The notes: generated from the sequence alone by a model not told the origin. A DNA stretch of 64,000 nt from Serinibacter arcticus (GCF_003121705.1 NZ_PYHR01000002.1:1240001-1304000), one strand, 5' to 3'. Positions 17,152 to 26,272 are shown, numbered from the stretch's first letter. Translations and numbers: made by a program.

Positions 17152-19254
17152 ATGTTCGACGACGGGTCTGGAGCGACACCCACGGTGACCCCGTGGGGGC
17201 TGGGGCTTGCGCCCGGCTCCGGCGCCTCCGACCCCGAGAGCATCCGTGTCCGCCTCGGCCTCCACCGCCCCGAGGACGGCGGACCGCCGACCCAGGTGCT
17301 CGAGCGCCTGCCGCAGCTGTCCGACTTCGCTCACCTCATGGCGCTCGACCCCGGCGAGCTGCTGGAGACGGCCGCGGCCTTCGCTGCCGTCGCGGGCTGG
17401 GCCGAGGCCGGACTGCGCGCGACCGCCGCCCGCCTCCACATCCGCCACGGCGTCATCGACGCCGACCGTCTCGCCCCCCAGCCGCCCGGGACGCCCGTTC
17501 GGGTCGAGAGAGGCGGCCCGGCCGCGGACGAGCTCGCCATGCGTCTCGGCGTCAGTCGCCAACGAGCCGCGCGACTGGTGGGGGAAGGGCGCCTGCTGGA
17601 AGGCATCCTCCACCCCGTCGGGACCGCACTGGCGTCCGGCGCCATCGACGCGGGCAAGGCCGCCATCTTCGCCGACCTGCTCGGGGCGCAGGAGCCTGCC
17701 GTCTGCTTCGCGGTCACGGAACAGGTCCTGCCCGACGCTCCCGGGCTGCCTCACCACGCGCTCAAGAAGCGGATCCAGGCCGTTCTGATCCAGACCGACC
17801 CCACCACCGCCCACCGCCGGGCCGTCCTCGCCGCCACCCGGCGCCGCGTCGAGCACCCCCGCCTCCTACCCGACGGCCAGGCCTCCCTGCGCGTCATCGC
17901 CCCCGCCCTGGACATCGCCGCCATCTACACCGCCACCGAAGGGGCCGCCAAGGCCGCCCGCGCCGCCGGCGACCCCCGCCTCCTGGACCAGCTGCGCGCC
18001 GACGCCCTCACCACCCTCGCCACCACCGCCCTCACCGCCGGCTCGCTCACGGCCGGCCCCAGCTGCGCCCAGCTCCTGACCGGCACCACCACCGAGACGT
18101 CCCCCCGCGACGGCGCTCCCGTCGGCACCGGCGACGGCGACGGCGCTCCTCCCCTCGACGGCGCCGAGCCCGACCCGCGGGCCTTCTTCGCCGATCTGAT
18201 CGAGGACGAGGTCCGCGGAGAGAAGGCTCGCGAGCGCGAACCGAGCCCGCTCGCTCAGGTCCGTCGCACGCTGGACGCGACGATCGCCGAGCTCGGTGCC
18301 CGCGCCAGACGACGCCTCGGCTACGACCACCAGGCGATCGACCAGGGTCCGCCCTCGATCGCCAGCAGCCTCCTGACCATGGACCCTCCACGCCCTCAGC
18401 CCACCGACGTCGGCCGGCCCAACGAGGTCAGGGAGGCCGAGTCGTTCCGCCCGTTCATGCCCTTCTCCGGCACCAGCGCGACGCTGACGCTCGCCCTGGC
18501 CCCTGCCCACCTGACCGAGCCCGAACCCGACCACATCGACCCCGTCGACCCGTGGGAGCACGACCTCGCGCTCACCACCGACGGCGAGTCCGCACGGCGC
18601 TTCGAGACCTACGAGGCCCCCGAGCGCTGCCGGCCCGGGGTCGACGTCCCCGAGCTCCTCGGCCATGCACCCCTGGACCCCACCACCGCTCGCAAGCTCG
18701 CCATCGACCCACCCCGCTGGCTCACGGTCACGACGGCCCTGGCCGACACCCTCGAGCAGGCCGATCGCGAGCGCGACCTGCAGCGGGCCCGCCCCGTTCA
18801 CGACGACACCAGCAGCCCCGACAACCCGGACGACCCCGGCGGACCGTCGCCCGTCCCGCGCTCCGGCGAGGAGACCGGGAAGTACTGGCCCGCAGGGTTC
18901 GACCCCGCACCGCAGCTCGCCACGCCCGGCTACCGCCCCGGCGCCGAGCTCGGCCGGCTCGTGAGGGCGCTCCACCCCACCTGCATCGCCCCGGCGTGCA
19001 CCGTGGCCTCGTCAGCGTGCGACAACGACCACGCCGTCGAGTGGCCGGCCGGTCCTACTGACGCGCCGAACCTCCGACCGCTGTGCCGCCACCACCACAA
19101 GCTCAAGACCCACCACGGCCACCGCTACCGCATCACTCCCGACGGCTCCACCATCTGGACCACCCCGACCGGGCACCGCTACCACCGACCGCCCGCGGGC
19201 TCATCGCGGCTCATCGCCACCCCGCGACGTCGCGGCCCGCAGGAGGCGGCCTGA
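17152..19254 (+). CDS. DUF222 / HNH endonuclease-domain protein (13E12 type), intact copy
   Basis: A 700-residue protein of the actinobacterial DUF222-HNH family. The DUF222 helical region fills about residues 50-330 (ALKKRIQAVLIQTDP, RRRVEHPRLLPDGQ). A low-complexity linker follows, and the HNH nuclease motif is near the C-terminus at about 605-655: CIAPAC, DNDHAVEW and NLRPLCRHHHKLKTH supply the His-Asn-His and zinc-type cysteines. Members occur in several copies per genome. Their biological role is unsettled, with mobile-element or DNA-damage roles proposed. A closely related, inverted and frameshifted copy lies at 59368-61597. Both have the same leaderless promoter. Confidence 0.9.
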   Translation: MFDDGSGATPTVTPWGLGLAPGSGASDPESIRVRLGLHRPEDGGPPTQVLERLPQLSDFAHLMALDPGELLETAAAFAAVAGWAEAGLRATAARLHIRHGVIDADRLAPQPPGTPVRVERGGPAADELAMRLGVSRQRAARLVGEGRLLEGILHPVGTALASGAIDAGKAAIFADLLGAQEPAVCFAVTEQVLPDAPGLPHHALKKRIQAVLIQTDPTTAHRRAVLAATRRRVEHPRLLPDGQASLRVIAPALDIAAIYTATEGAAKAARAAGDPRLLDQLRADALTTLATTALTAGSLTAGPSCAQLLTGTTTETSPRDGAPVGTGDGDGAPPLDGAEPDPRAFFADLIEDEVRGEKAREREPSPLAQVRRTLDATIAELGARARRRLGYDHQAIDQGPPSIASSLLTMDPPRPQPTDVGRPNEVREAESFRPFMPFSGTSATLTLALAPAHLTEPEPDHIDPVDPWEHDLALTTDGESARRFETYEAPERCRPGVDVPELLGHAPLDPTTARKLAIDPPRWLTVTTALADTLEQADRERDLQRARPVHDDTSSPDNPDDPGGPSPVPRSGEETGKYWPAGFDPAPQLATPGYRPGAELGRLVRALHPTCIAPACTVASSACDNDHAVEWPAGPTDAPNLRPLCRHHHKLKTHHGHRYRITPDGSTIWTTPTGHRYHRPPAGSSRLIATPRRRGPQEAA

Positions 19255-19288
19255 TCTGGTTGTCCGCCCCTGCACCGCCGTCGTGGTC

Positions 19289-19563
19289 TCAGCCGATCGA
19301 CCTCGGAGCCAGCCACCACACGTCCTGGACCGTGACCTCGTTCGCCGTCGCGGCTACTCGGAGTACAACGTCGCCCACGTCGATCCTCACCCCCTCCCGA
19401 TCGAGGGCGACCGACCCACGGTGGCGCGGGACATCTCGTCGAGCGCGAGCAGCACCTCGTCGTCGTCCTGACGGAGCCCGTCCCACCGGGGCAGCACGGC
19501 CAGGGTCGCGTCGACCGCGCCCGGAGCCCGATCAATGGCGGTGACGCCGAAGCCGGTCCACCC
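19289..19563 (-). pseudogene. Short minus-strand coding remnant, frameshifted
   Basis: This explains most of the 322-base gap 19255-19576. On the minus strand, one frame reads AVLPRWDGLRQDDDEVLLAL and a second frame reads REGVRIDVGDVVLRVAATA then VQDVWWLAPRSIG before a TGA at 19291. One extra G in the run at 19415-19417 joins them into about 85 residues. The upstream limit is an in-frame TAG at 19566, and the only ordinary in-frame start is GTG 19497. It may be the tail of a decayed gene or a small gene with a sequencing error. No family is recognised. Confidence 0.35.
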
Positions 19564-19576
19564 CTAGCCTCGGACG

Positions 19577-21334
19577 ATGCGCGCAGCGGCGGCAGGAGTG
19601 GCGTTCATCGTCAGGCGGATCTGGCGTGTCTCGCCGTTGCGGGTTCTCTCCTCCGTCACCGTCACCCTGCTGCTGGCGTTCGTCCCTGCGCTCCAGGTCT
19701 ACGCCCTCGCCCAGCTCGTCGAGCGGCTCGACGGCGACGCCGGCTTCGCGGACGTCGCCCCGCCGCTGCTCCTCGTCGTGGCGGTCATCGGCCTCGGCGG
19801 GCCGGTCCGCTCGGTGGCCACCACGCTGCGGACCGAGGCGGAGCACGGCGTCGCGGCCGCCCTCACGGGTGACGTGATGCACCGCGCCGCCCACACCTCG
19901 CCGAGCGATCTCGCACGCCCCGAGACGACCGCCGAGCTCCAGAAGCAGCAGGAGATCGCGACCGAGGCGAGCCGGTCGCTGTTCGGCGGTCTGGTCAGCG
20001 GGGCGGAGGGCGTGATCTCGACAGCGGCGATCGTCGTCGCCGTGGCGACGTTCTCCCGGCTCGCCGGCCTGCTCACCGTCCTCGCCCTGATCCCGGCCCT
20101 GGTGGCGGGGCGCCTGCTCGCGCGCGTCTGGTCGCGCTACTGGGACGCGGCGGGCCCACCCTTCGGGCGCGTGCGCTACCTCGGCAACCTGCTGGTGCGG
20201 CAGCGCTCCGCGGTCGAGCTCGCCACGCTCGGCGCCGGTCCGAGCGTGGCCGACGACGCCGCGCAGCGGTGGGACGAGATCCGGGCGCTGCGGGTCGCCC
20301 TGTCGCGGCGGGAGCTGCGCTCGGACTGGCTGGTCGGCGCCGTGACCACCGTCTTCGTGCTCGGCGCGCTGGCAGCGCTGCTCACGGACACCGGCTACTC
20401 GCCCGTCGCCGTCGCAGGGATCACCGGCATCACGGCCGGCGCGGCCGCCGTCGGCATGGCGGGGGTGCACCTGGGGCGCCTGCTGAGCACCGGCCCGCAG
20501 GCCGCGCAGCTGCGTGACTTCCTCGCCTCCGCCACCCCCGCCGCGGACACCGGGCGGGCGGCCCCGACCCAGATCGACCACCTCCGAGTCTCCGGCCTCA
20601 CGCACACCTACCCCGGCCGCGACTCCCCCGCCGTCACGGGCGTGTCCGTCGAGGCCCGTCGGGGCGAGGTGATCGCCCTGGTCGGCGCGAACGGCGCGGG
20701 GAAGACGACGGCGCTGCGCGGTCTGCTCGGCCTGCTCGAGGTCGACCGGGGGACGGTGACGCTCGACGGCGTGGCACCGACCGACGTCGGGACGTCGGCG
20801 TGGTTGCAACGGTTCGGCACCCTGGTGCAGGAGTTCGAGCGCTACGAGTTCTCCATCCGACGCAACCTTCTCCTCGGCGCGGAGGGACGCACCGTCGCGG
20901 ACGAGGAGCTCTGGAGCGCCCTGGAGCTGGCGGGACTGGCGGCGTTCGTACGCGGCCTGCCCGACGGCCTCGACGCGATGCTGGGTGAGCAGTGGGGTGG
21001 GACGGCGCTGTCGGGCGGTCAGTGGCAGCGCCTCAGCCTCGCGCGCGTGGCCGTCCGGAACGCCCCGGTGTGGGTCCTCGACGAGGCGACCGCCGCCGTC
21101 GACGCCGAGAGCGAGGAGGCGATCCTCGGACGACTGGTCGCCGACCGGGCGCGCCGGATCACGATTCTCGTGTCGCACCGGGCCTGGACGCTGCGCGACG
21201 TCGACCGCATCTACGTCCTCGACGACGGCGTCGTCCTCGAGCAGGGCAGGTTCGAGGACCTGCTGGCCAGGGGTGGCCACTTCGCCCGGCTCTTCCGCCA
21301 CCAGCTGGGCGAGCACGGTCTCGAGGGGAGCTGA
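19577..21334 (+). CDS. ABC exporter, fused permease and ATPase (half transporter)
   Basis: A 585-residue half transporter with about six N-terminal helices (residues 20-310) and a C-terminal ATPase. Walker A is GANGAGKTT (370-378), the signature is LSGGQWQRLSLAR and Walker B is VWVLDEATAAVD. The H-loop is in ILVSHRAWTLRDVD. It should work as a homodimer exporting a lipid, peptide or drug. The membrane part is divergent, and I cannot name a substrate. No second half-transporter is adjacent. The cpaF operon starts 135 bases downstream and is probably independent. Confidence 0.85.
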   Translation: MRAAAAGVAFIVRRIWRVSPLRVLSSVTVTLLLAFVPALQVYALAQLVERLDGDAGFADVAPPLLLVVAVIGLGGPVRSVATTLRTEAEHGVAAALTGDVMHRAAHTSPSDLARPETTAELQKQQEIATEASRSLFGGLVSGAEGVISTAAIVVAVATFSRLAGLLTVLALIPALVAGRLLARVWSRYWDAAGPPFGRVRYLGNLLVRQRSAVELATLGAGPSVADDAAQRWDEIRALRVALSRRELRSDWLVGAVTTVFVLGALAALLTDTGYSPVAVAGITGITAGAAAVGMAGVHLGRLLSTGPQAAQLRDFLASATPAADTGRAAPTQIDHLRVSGLTHTYPGRDSPAVTGVSVEARRGEVIALVGANGAGKTTALRGLLGLLEVDRGTVTLDGVAPTDVGTSAWLQRFGTLVQEFERYEFSIRRNLLLGAEGRTVADEELWSALELAGLAAFVRGLPDGLDAMLGEQWGGTALSGGQWQRLSLARVAVRNAPVWVLDEATAAVDAESEEAILGRLVADRARRITILVSHRAWTLRDVDRIYVLDDGVVLEQGRFEDLLARGGHFARLFRHQLGEHGLEGS

Positions 21335-21394
21335 CGGGGTCTCGAACGACGCCGATTCGCGCCGCGTCCGCCTCACGACCGCCGCAGGCGGCGA

Positions 21395-21406
21395 GTTGTC
21401 CACAAC
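21395..21406. promoter_or_regulatory. DnaA-box-like palindrome upstream of cpaF
   Basis: GTTGTCCACAAC contains TTGTCCACA, the consensus actinobacterial DnaA box, within a 5+5 inverted repeat. It lies about 64 bases before the cpaF start. A single box does not make an origin; it might be a DnaA or other regulator site. Confidence 0.3.
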
Positions 21407-21469
21407 GGCGAAAGGATGACTAGCCACGCCATATGACGTCGCCCTAGGTTGCTTGCCAGGGGGGTGGCC

Positions 21470-22729
21470 ATGGCCGTCGGAACAGCTCAGCTCGAGGCCG
21501 AGGTGCGAGAGCTCGTACGTCGTCGCGGCATCGACCCGGCGCGCGACACGACCGCGTTCCGCGGCCTCGTGGCCGACGCCGTCATCGACTACGAGGAGCG
21601 GGTGCTGCGCGGCACCGCTCCGGCCCTGCCCGACTCCTCCACCGCCGCCAAGACCGTCCTCGACGCCGTCGCGGGCCTCGGCCCCCTGCAGGTCTTCCTG
21701 GACGACCCGACCGTCGAGGAGCTCTGGATCAACGCCCCCGGGCGCGTCTTCGTCGCGAGGAACGGCGTTCCCGAGCTCACCACGGTCCTGCTGACCACCG
21801 ACGAGGTCCGCGACCTCACCGAGCGCATGCTGCGCCCGAGCGGGCGTCGGCTCGACCTGAGCACCCCGTTCGTCGACGCGACGCTCACGACCGGCGAGCG
21901 CGTCCACGTCGTCATCCCCGACGTGACCCGCAGCCACATCGCCGTCAACGTCCGCAAGTACACCGCCCGCGCCCAGCACCTCGACGACCTCGTCGCCCTG
22001 GGGACCCTCCCCGAGCGCGCCGCCGCCTTCCTGGACGCCGTGGTCGCCGTCGGGCTCAACGTGGTCGTCAGCGGGGCGACCCAGGCCGGGAAGACCACGA
22101 TGCTCGGCGCCCTGTGCGGCTCGATCCCCAGCTCGCAGCGACTCATCACGTGCGAGGAGGTGTTCGAGCTCCAGCCGGGGGTCCGCGACCACGTCGGCAT
22201 GCAGTGCCGCCAGCCGAACCTCGAGGGCACGGGCGAGATCACCCTGCGTCGGCTCGTGAAGGAGGCGCTGCGGATGCGTCCCGACCGCCTCGTCATCGGC
22301 GAGGTCCGCGAGGCGGAGTCCCTCGACCTGCTCATCGCCCTGAACGCGGGCCTGCCGGGGATGGGAACCGTGCACGCCAACAGCGCCCGCGAGGCCGTCC
22401 ACAAGCTCTGCATCCTCCCGCTGCTCGCCGGGTCGAACGTGTCCAGCACGTTCGTCGTGCCGACCGTGGCCTCGGCCATCGACATCGTCGTCCACATGGA
22501 GCTGGACCGGTCCGGACGACGGAGCGTGCGGGAGATCCTCGCCGTCACCGGGCGGGCCGAGGGTGGCGTCGTGGAGACGTCCGACCTGTTCCACCGGTCG
22601 GCCACCGACCCGCTCGGGCACCTGACCCGGGGTAACGGCTACCCCAGCGGCGAGGAGCGGTTCGAGCGCGCGGGCCACGACCTCGCGGCTCTCCTCGGCG
22701 ACCGGTCCGACGACGGGTGGGCAGCCTGA
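21470..22729 (+). CDS. cpaF: Tad pilus assembly ATPase CpaF/TadA
   Basis: Secretion ATPase of the VirB11/CpaF group, which powers assembly of Flp/Tad pili; 419 residues, cytoplasmic hexamer. Walker A is SGATQAGKTT (201-210), the Asp-box region has TCEEVFEL, Walker B is LVIGEVR (274-280), and the His-box is GTVHANS (299-305). The N-terminal GPLQVFLDDPTVEEL segment is typical of CpaF. I use ATG 21470 behind a GGGGGG run; GTG 21464 and an upstream TTG are alternatives. The stop overlaps tadB as TGATG. No tadZ/cpaE or prepilin peptidase is next to it. Confidence 0.92.
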   Translation: MAVGTAQLEAEVRELVRRRGIDPARDTTAFRGLVADAVIDYEERVLRGTAPALPDSSTAAKTVLDAVAGLGPLQVFLDDPTVEELWINAPGRVFVARNGVPELTTVLLTTDEVRDLTERMLRPSGRRLDLSTPFVDATLTTGERVHVVIPDVTRSHIAVNVRKYTARAQHLDDLVALGTLPERAAAFLDAVVAVGLNVVVSGATQAGKTTMLGALCGSIPSSQRLITCEEVFELQPGVRDHVGMQCRQPNLEGTGEITLRRLVKEALRMRPDRLVIGEVREAESLDLLIALNAGLPGMGTVHANSAREAVHKLCILPLLAGSNVSSTFVVPTVASAIDIVVHMELDRSGRRSVREILAVTGRAEGGVVETSDLFHRSATDPLGHLTRGNGYPSGEERFERAGHDLAALLGDRSDDGWAA

Positions 22730-23595
22730 TGGGCGCGACGATCGGGCTGCTCCTCGGCGTCGGGCTCCTGCTGATGTGGTCGGCGACCTGGCGCGACTCG
22801 CTCGTGTTCACCACCCCGGTTCGGGTACGGACGGCGTGGGACGACCTGGCCGCCCGGGCCGGGATGCACACGGTGACCCTGCCGGCGTTCGTCGGCGTCA
22901 GCCTGGCCCTCGCCCTGGTGGTCGGGGTCGTCGCCCTCGGGACCGGCAGCGCCCTCAGCGTGGCGGTCGCCTTCGCCGTCATCGTCGCCGTCCTCCCCCT
23001 CGTCTACGTGCGGTCGCGGGCGAGGCGTCGCCGGATCGAGCTGGGTCAGCTCTGGCCCGACGTCGTGGACGACCTCACCTCGGCGGTCCGCGCCGGGCTC
23101 ACCCTCCCCGAGGCCATGGTCGCGATGGCCGAGCGCGGTCCGGAGGAGCTGCGCGCCGACATGGCCGTCTTCGCCGCCGAGTACCGCGCCTCCGGCCGGT
23201 TCCTCGACGCCCTCACCGTGTGGCAGGAGCGTCTGGCCGACCCCGTCGCCGACCGGCTCGCCGCCACCCTCCGCGTCGCCACCGAGGTCGGCGGGACCGA
23301 TCTCGGCCGGATGCTGCGCACGCTGTCGGAGTTCCTGCGGACCGACCAGCGCACGCGCGGGGAGCTCGAGGCCCGCCAGTCGTGGACCGTCAACGGCGCG
23401 CGGCTCGCCGTCGCCGCGCCCTGGCTCGTGCTCGCGCTGATGAGCGGTCGGGGGATGTCGGCGTCGGCGTTCGACACCCCCGCCGGTATCGGGCTGCTGG
23501 CGGGCGGGGCCGTCGTCTCGGCGCTCGCGTACGCGGTGATGCTCCGGATCGGCCGGCTGCCCGAGGACCCACGCGTCCTGCGGAGCCGGCCGTGA
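22729..23595 (+). CDS. tadB: Tad pilus inner-membrane protein TadB
   Basis: A 288-residue polytopic membrane protein with a T2SS-F type domain. There are two N-terminal helices (about 3-22 and 50-88), then a cytoplasmic helical domain with VVDDLTSAVRAGLTLPEAM and GGTDLGRMLRTL, and two C-terminal helices. It forms the platform on which CpaF acts. ATG 22729 shares a base with the cpaF stop, and its own TGA overlaps the next start as GTGA, so cpaF, tadB and tadC are coupled. Confidence 0.88.
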   Translation: MGATIGLLLGVGLLLMWSATWRDSLVFTTPVRVRTAWDDLAARAGMHTVTLPAFVGVSLALALVVGVVALGTGSALSVAVAFAVIVAVLPLVYVRSRARRRRIELGQLWPDVVDDLTSAVRAGLTLPEAMVAMAERGPEELRADMAVFAAEYRASGRFLDALTVWQERLADPVADRLAATLRVATEVGGTDLGRMLRTLSEFLRTDQRTRGELEARQSWTVNGARLAVAAPWLVLALMSGRGMSASAFDTPAGIGLLAGGAVVSALAYAVMLRIGRLPEDPRVLRSRP

Positions 23596-24533
23596 ACGCC
23601 GTCGGAGCCCTCGTCGGGGCGGGGGTCGCGAGCGGCGCGCTGCTCGTGGTCAGCTCCTGGCGCGCGGCCCGACCCACGCTCGCCGAGCGGGTGGCGCCCT
23701 ACGTGGGCAGCCGCTCGGCGACCTCATCGTTGCTGGCCGCGCCGGTCGCGCCCCGCACCCTCCGCACCGGTCCCGGCCTCGCCAGGGCGCTGGCCCCGCC
23801 CGTCGTGACCGACCTGTCACGTCTCCTCGAGCACCTCGGCAGCTCGACCGTCAGCATCCGCACCCGGCTCGCGATGCTCCCGGACCGCGGCGGCGTGGAC
23901 GGCTTCCGCGTCGAGCAGGTGCTGTGGGCCGCGATCGGACTCCTGGCGGGCCTCGTGATCGCGGTCCCGCTCGCCGCGACCCGTGGCCTGCAGCCGCTGC
24001 CGGTGGCCGCGCTCGTGCTGCTGGGCGCCGTCGGTGGCGCCCTGGCCCGGGACTGGGCGCTCTCGCGCCAGGTGCAGGCCCGCGAGCGCCGGATCGTCGC
24101 CGAGTTCCCCACCGTGGCGGAGCTGCTCGCGCTCGCCGTCGGGGCCGGGGAGTCACCGGTGGCCGCCCTGGACCGCGTCGCCCGGACCGTCGACGGCGCC
24201 CTCGCCGCCGAGCTCGACCGCACCCTGGCCGACGTCCGCGCCGGCGCGACCGTCGCGCAGGCCCTCACGTCGCTCGGCACCCGCAGCAACCTCGCCGCCG
24301 TGTCCCGCTTCGCCGACGGCGTCGCGATCGCGATCGAGCGCGGCAGCCCCCTGGCGGACGTGCTGCGCGCCCAGGCGGCCGACGCCCGCGACGCGGCCAA
24401 GCGCGAGCTCATGGAGTCCGGCGGCCGGCGGGAGATCGCGATGCTCGCCCCGGTGGTCTTCCTCCTGCTGCCGCTGACCGTCGCGTTCGCCCTCTTCCCC
24501 GGCATCGCCGCGCTGAACCTCACCACCCCCTGA
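23592..24533 (+). CDS. tadC: Tad pilus inner-membrane protein TadC
   Basis: Second T2SS-F domain platform protein, 313 residues from GTG 23592. Two hydrophobic segments lie near residues 110-155. The cytoplasmic helical bundle has EFPTVAELLALAVGAGESP and RGSPLADVLRAQA, and the last helix is MLAPVVFLLLPLTVAFALFP. It pairs with TadB in the pilus motor. After its stop comes a 14-base direct repeat (CCTGACCGACGAC twice, 24544-24570) before the next gene. Confidence 0.88.
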   Translation: MNAVGALVGAGVASGALLVVSSWRAARPTLAERVAPYVGSRSATSSLLAAPVAPRTLRTGPGLARALAPPVVTDLSRLLEHLGSSTVSIRTRLAMLPDRGGVDGFRVEQVLWAAIGLLAGLVIAVPLAATRGLQPLPVAALVLLGAVGGALARDWALSRQVQARERRIVAEFPTVAELLALAVGAGESPVAALDRVARTVDGALAAELDRTLADVRAGATVAQALTSLGTRSNLAAVSRFADGVAIAIERGSPLADVLRAQAADARDAAKRELMESGGRREIAMLAPVVFLLLPLTVAFALFPGIAALNLTTP

Positions 24534-24613
24534 TCACCCACCCCCTGACCGACGACCCCTGACCGACGACCTCCTGACCGCCCACCCCCTCCACCCTCCC
24601 GAGAGGAATCCCG

Positions 24614-24907
24614 ATGTGGCACTCCCCGCGCACCGCCCCGACCAGCACCCGACCGTCCGCGAGACGGCCGACCTCCACGACCACGGCGGCGCTCCTGGCC
24701 GCCCTGACCGTCACCTTCCTCACCTCGGCCACGAGGCTGCGCGACGCCGTCGACCGGCGCGTGGACGACCCCGAGCGCGGCGACGTGCCCGGGTGGGTGA
24801 TGGTGACGCTCATGACCGCAGGCCTCGTGGCGGTCGTCTGGGTGCTCGCCGACGACTGGATCCGCCAGCTCTTCCAGCAGGCGGTCGATCGCGTCTCCGG
24901 TCCCTGA
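24614..24907 (+). CDS. Small one-helix protein in Tad operon, possible Flp-type pilin
   Basis: A 97-residue product with a basic N-terminus (about 1-45), then PGWVMVTLMTAGLVAVVW as a single hydrophobic helix, ending in an amphipathic segment with IRQLFQQAVDRV. Position between tadC and tadE-like genes is where actinobacterial Tad loci carry a small pilin. The usual glutamate after the prepilin cleavage glycine is absent, so Flp identity is uncertain. ATG 24614 has GAGAGGAA (24600-24607) upstream. Its stop overlaps the first codon of the tadE-like gene. Confidence 0.6.
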   Translation: MWHSPRTAPTSTRPSARRPTSTTTAALLAALTVTFLTSATRLRDAVDRRVDDPERGDVPGWVMVTLMTAGLVAVVWVLADDWIRQLFQQAVDRVSGP

Positions 24908-25317
24908 CCTCGCCGCTCACCCGCGCCCGCACCCGGCTCACGAGCACGGGGTCCGAGCGGGGCTCCGCCATCGCCGAGACGGTCCTGGTCGGGGCGCTCG
25001 TCCTCGTGCTGGTCCTGGGACTCGTGCAGCTCGCCTACGCACTGTGGGTGCGGACCGTCCTCATCGACGCCGCCGGCGAGGGGGCGCGGTACGCCGCGCT
25101 GCTCGACGGCGACCTCGGCTCGGGCGAGCAGCGCGCCCTCCAGGTCGCGGCGTCCGGCGTCACCGACGGCTACGTGGACCACGTCGACGCGAGCGTCACC
25201 TCCGAGGCGGGTTACGACGTCATCGTCGTCGAGCTGCGCGCCCCCGTCCCCGTGATCGGCCTGCTCGGGCCGACGGGAACGCTGTCGGTCGCGGGCCGGG
25301 CGGTGGTGGAGCAGTGA
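24904..25317 (+). CDS. TadE-like pseudopilin (start uncertain, possible CTG)
   Basis: TadE proteins are bitopic minor pilins with an N-terminal helix and an outer domain. Here ERGSAIAETVLVGALVLV gives the conserved Glu and hydrophobic helix, then about 95 residues of beta-rich exported domain. No ATG, GTG or TTG lies in frame near the expected start. A CTG at 24904 overlaps the preceding TGA, in the way GTGA junctions do elsewhere in this operon, giving 137 residues. A missing base is the other explanation. The stop overlaps the next gene as GTGA. Confidence 0.72.
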   Translation: MTSPLTRARTRLTSTGSERGSAIAETVLVGALVLVLVLGLVQLAYALWVRTVLIDAAGEGARYAALLDGDLGSGEQRALQVAASGVTDGYVDHVDASVTSEAGYDVIVVELRAPVPVIGLLGPTGTLSVAGRAVVEQ

Positions 25318-25787
25318 CCCACCTCCGGCGACTCCCCCGGATCCTGCGCGACGGACCGCACGCTGCGGCACCGGGCGACGGCGAGCGCGGCAGCGCGGTC
25401 GTGGAGTTCCTCGGCGGTACCGTCCTGCTCGTCGTTCCGCTCGCCTACCTCGTCCTCACGCTCGCGCAGCTCCAGGGCGCCGCCTTCGCCGCGGAGAGCG
25501 CCGCGCGCGACACCGGCCGGCTGATGGCGACCGCCGACGACCCCGGGGACGCGGCCGCGCTCGCCGCCCGCGGGGTCGAGCTCGCGTTCGCCGACCACGG
25601 GATCGAGATCGACGGCGAGCAGGCGCTCGAGGTGACCTGCTCGCCGTCGTGCACCGCCCCGGGGGCGACGGCGCACGTCACGATCGCCGCCGACGTCCCG
25701 CTCCCGTTCTGGCCGGGTGGCGGGCTCACCGTGCCCGTCACGGCCGAGGCCGTCACCAGCATCGACAGCTACCGGGAGCGGTCGTGA
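25314..25787 (+). CDS. TadE/TadG-family minor pilin-like protein
   Basis: A 157-residue protein with N-terminal GERGSAVVEFLGGTVLLVV, the pilin-like helix with the conserved glutamate, followed by QLQGAAFAAESAARDTGRLMA and an exported domain. Two cysteines in CSPSC could form a short disulfide. It starts at GTG 25314, coupled to the gene before, and its TGA overlaps the next GTG. The role is a minor subunit or anchor of the Tad pilus. Confidence 0.78.
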   Translation: MTHLRRLPRILRDGPHAAAPGDGERGSAVVEFLGGTVLLVVPLAYLVLTLAQLQGAAFAAESAARDTGRLMATADDPGDAAALAARGVELAFADHGIEIDGEQALEVTCSPSCTAPGATAHVTIAADVPLPFWPGGGLTVPVTAEAVTSIDSYRERS

Positions 25788-26272
25788 TCGCGGGCCTGCT
25801 GCGCCGTCGCCTCCGCCCCGGCGACGACACCGTGGGCAGCGCCGACCCGGAGAGCGGTCGCATCCTCGTCCTGACGATCGGTGCGCTCGCCGTGGCCGCC
25901 TCCCTGATCGCGGCGATCGCCACCGCGAGCGCCGTCTACCTGGACCGCAAGGCGCTCCTGTCGCTCGCCGACTCGACCGCGGCCTACGCCGCCAGCCAGA
26001 TCGACGAGCGCTCCTACTACGGCGGCGACGACCTCGCGGTGACCGACGAGTCCGTGAGCGCGTCCGCCGCGGACTTCCTCGTCCAGGCGCCTCCGTCGCT
26101 CACCGACGCCCCCGGGCTGCAGCTGGCCGACCCCACCGGGACGCCCGACGGCGGAGTCACCGCCGAGGTCACGCTCACCGCCCTGTCGCGGCCGTCGTTC
26201 CTGCCGTGGGTGCTGGCGCCCTGGTCCGAGGGCATCCCGATGACCGTGACGGCCTCGGCCCGGGCGTCCTGA
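25784..26272 (+). CDS. TadG-like pilus-associated protein
   Basis: A 162-residue protein from GTG 25784. ESGRILVLTIGALAVAASL is the N-terminal helix with the TadG-type glutamate, followed by YLDRKALLSLADSTAAYAA and an exported region ending in a short hydrophobic patch. This Tad/TadG-like pattern is common at the end of actinobacterial pilus operons. It is the last gene of the cpaF operon; the next gene is convergent 51 bases away. Confidence 0.75.
   Translation: MIAGLLRRRLRPGDDTVGSADPESGRILVLTIGALAVAASLIAAIATASAVYLDRKALLSLADSTAAYAASQIDERSYYGGDDLAVTDESVSASAADFLVQAPPSLTDAPGLQLADPTGTPDGGVTAEVTLTALSRPSFLPWVLAPWSEGIPMTVTASARAS

Noticed and set aside
19532-22678. Very long minus-strand open frame opposite the ABC exporter and cpaF
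   Set aside because: It is rich in Arg, Gly, Asp and His with no family pattern, and is the complement of two well-supported genes.
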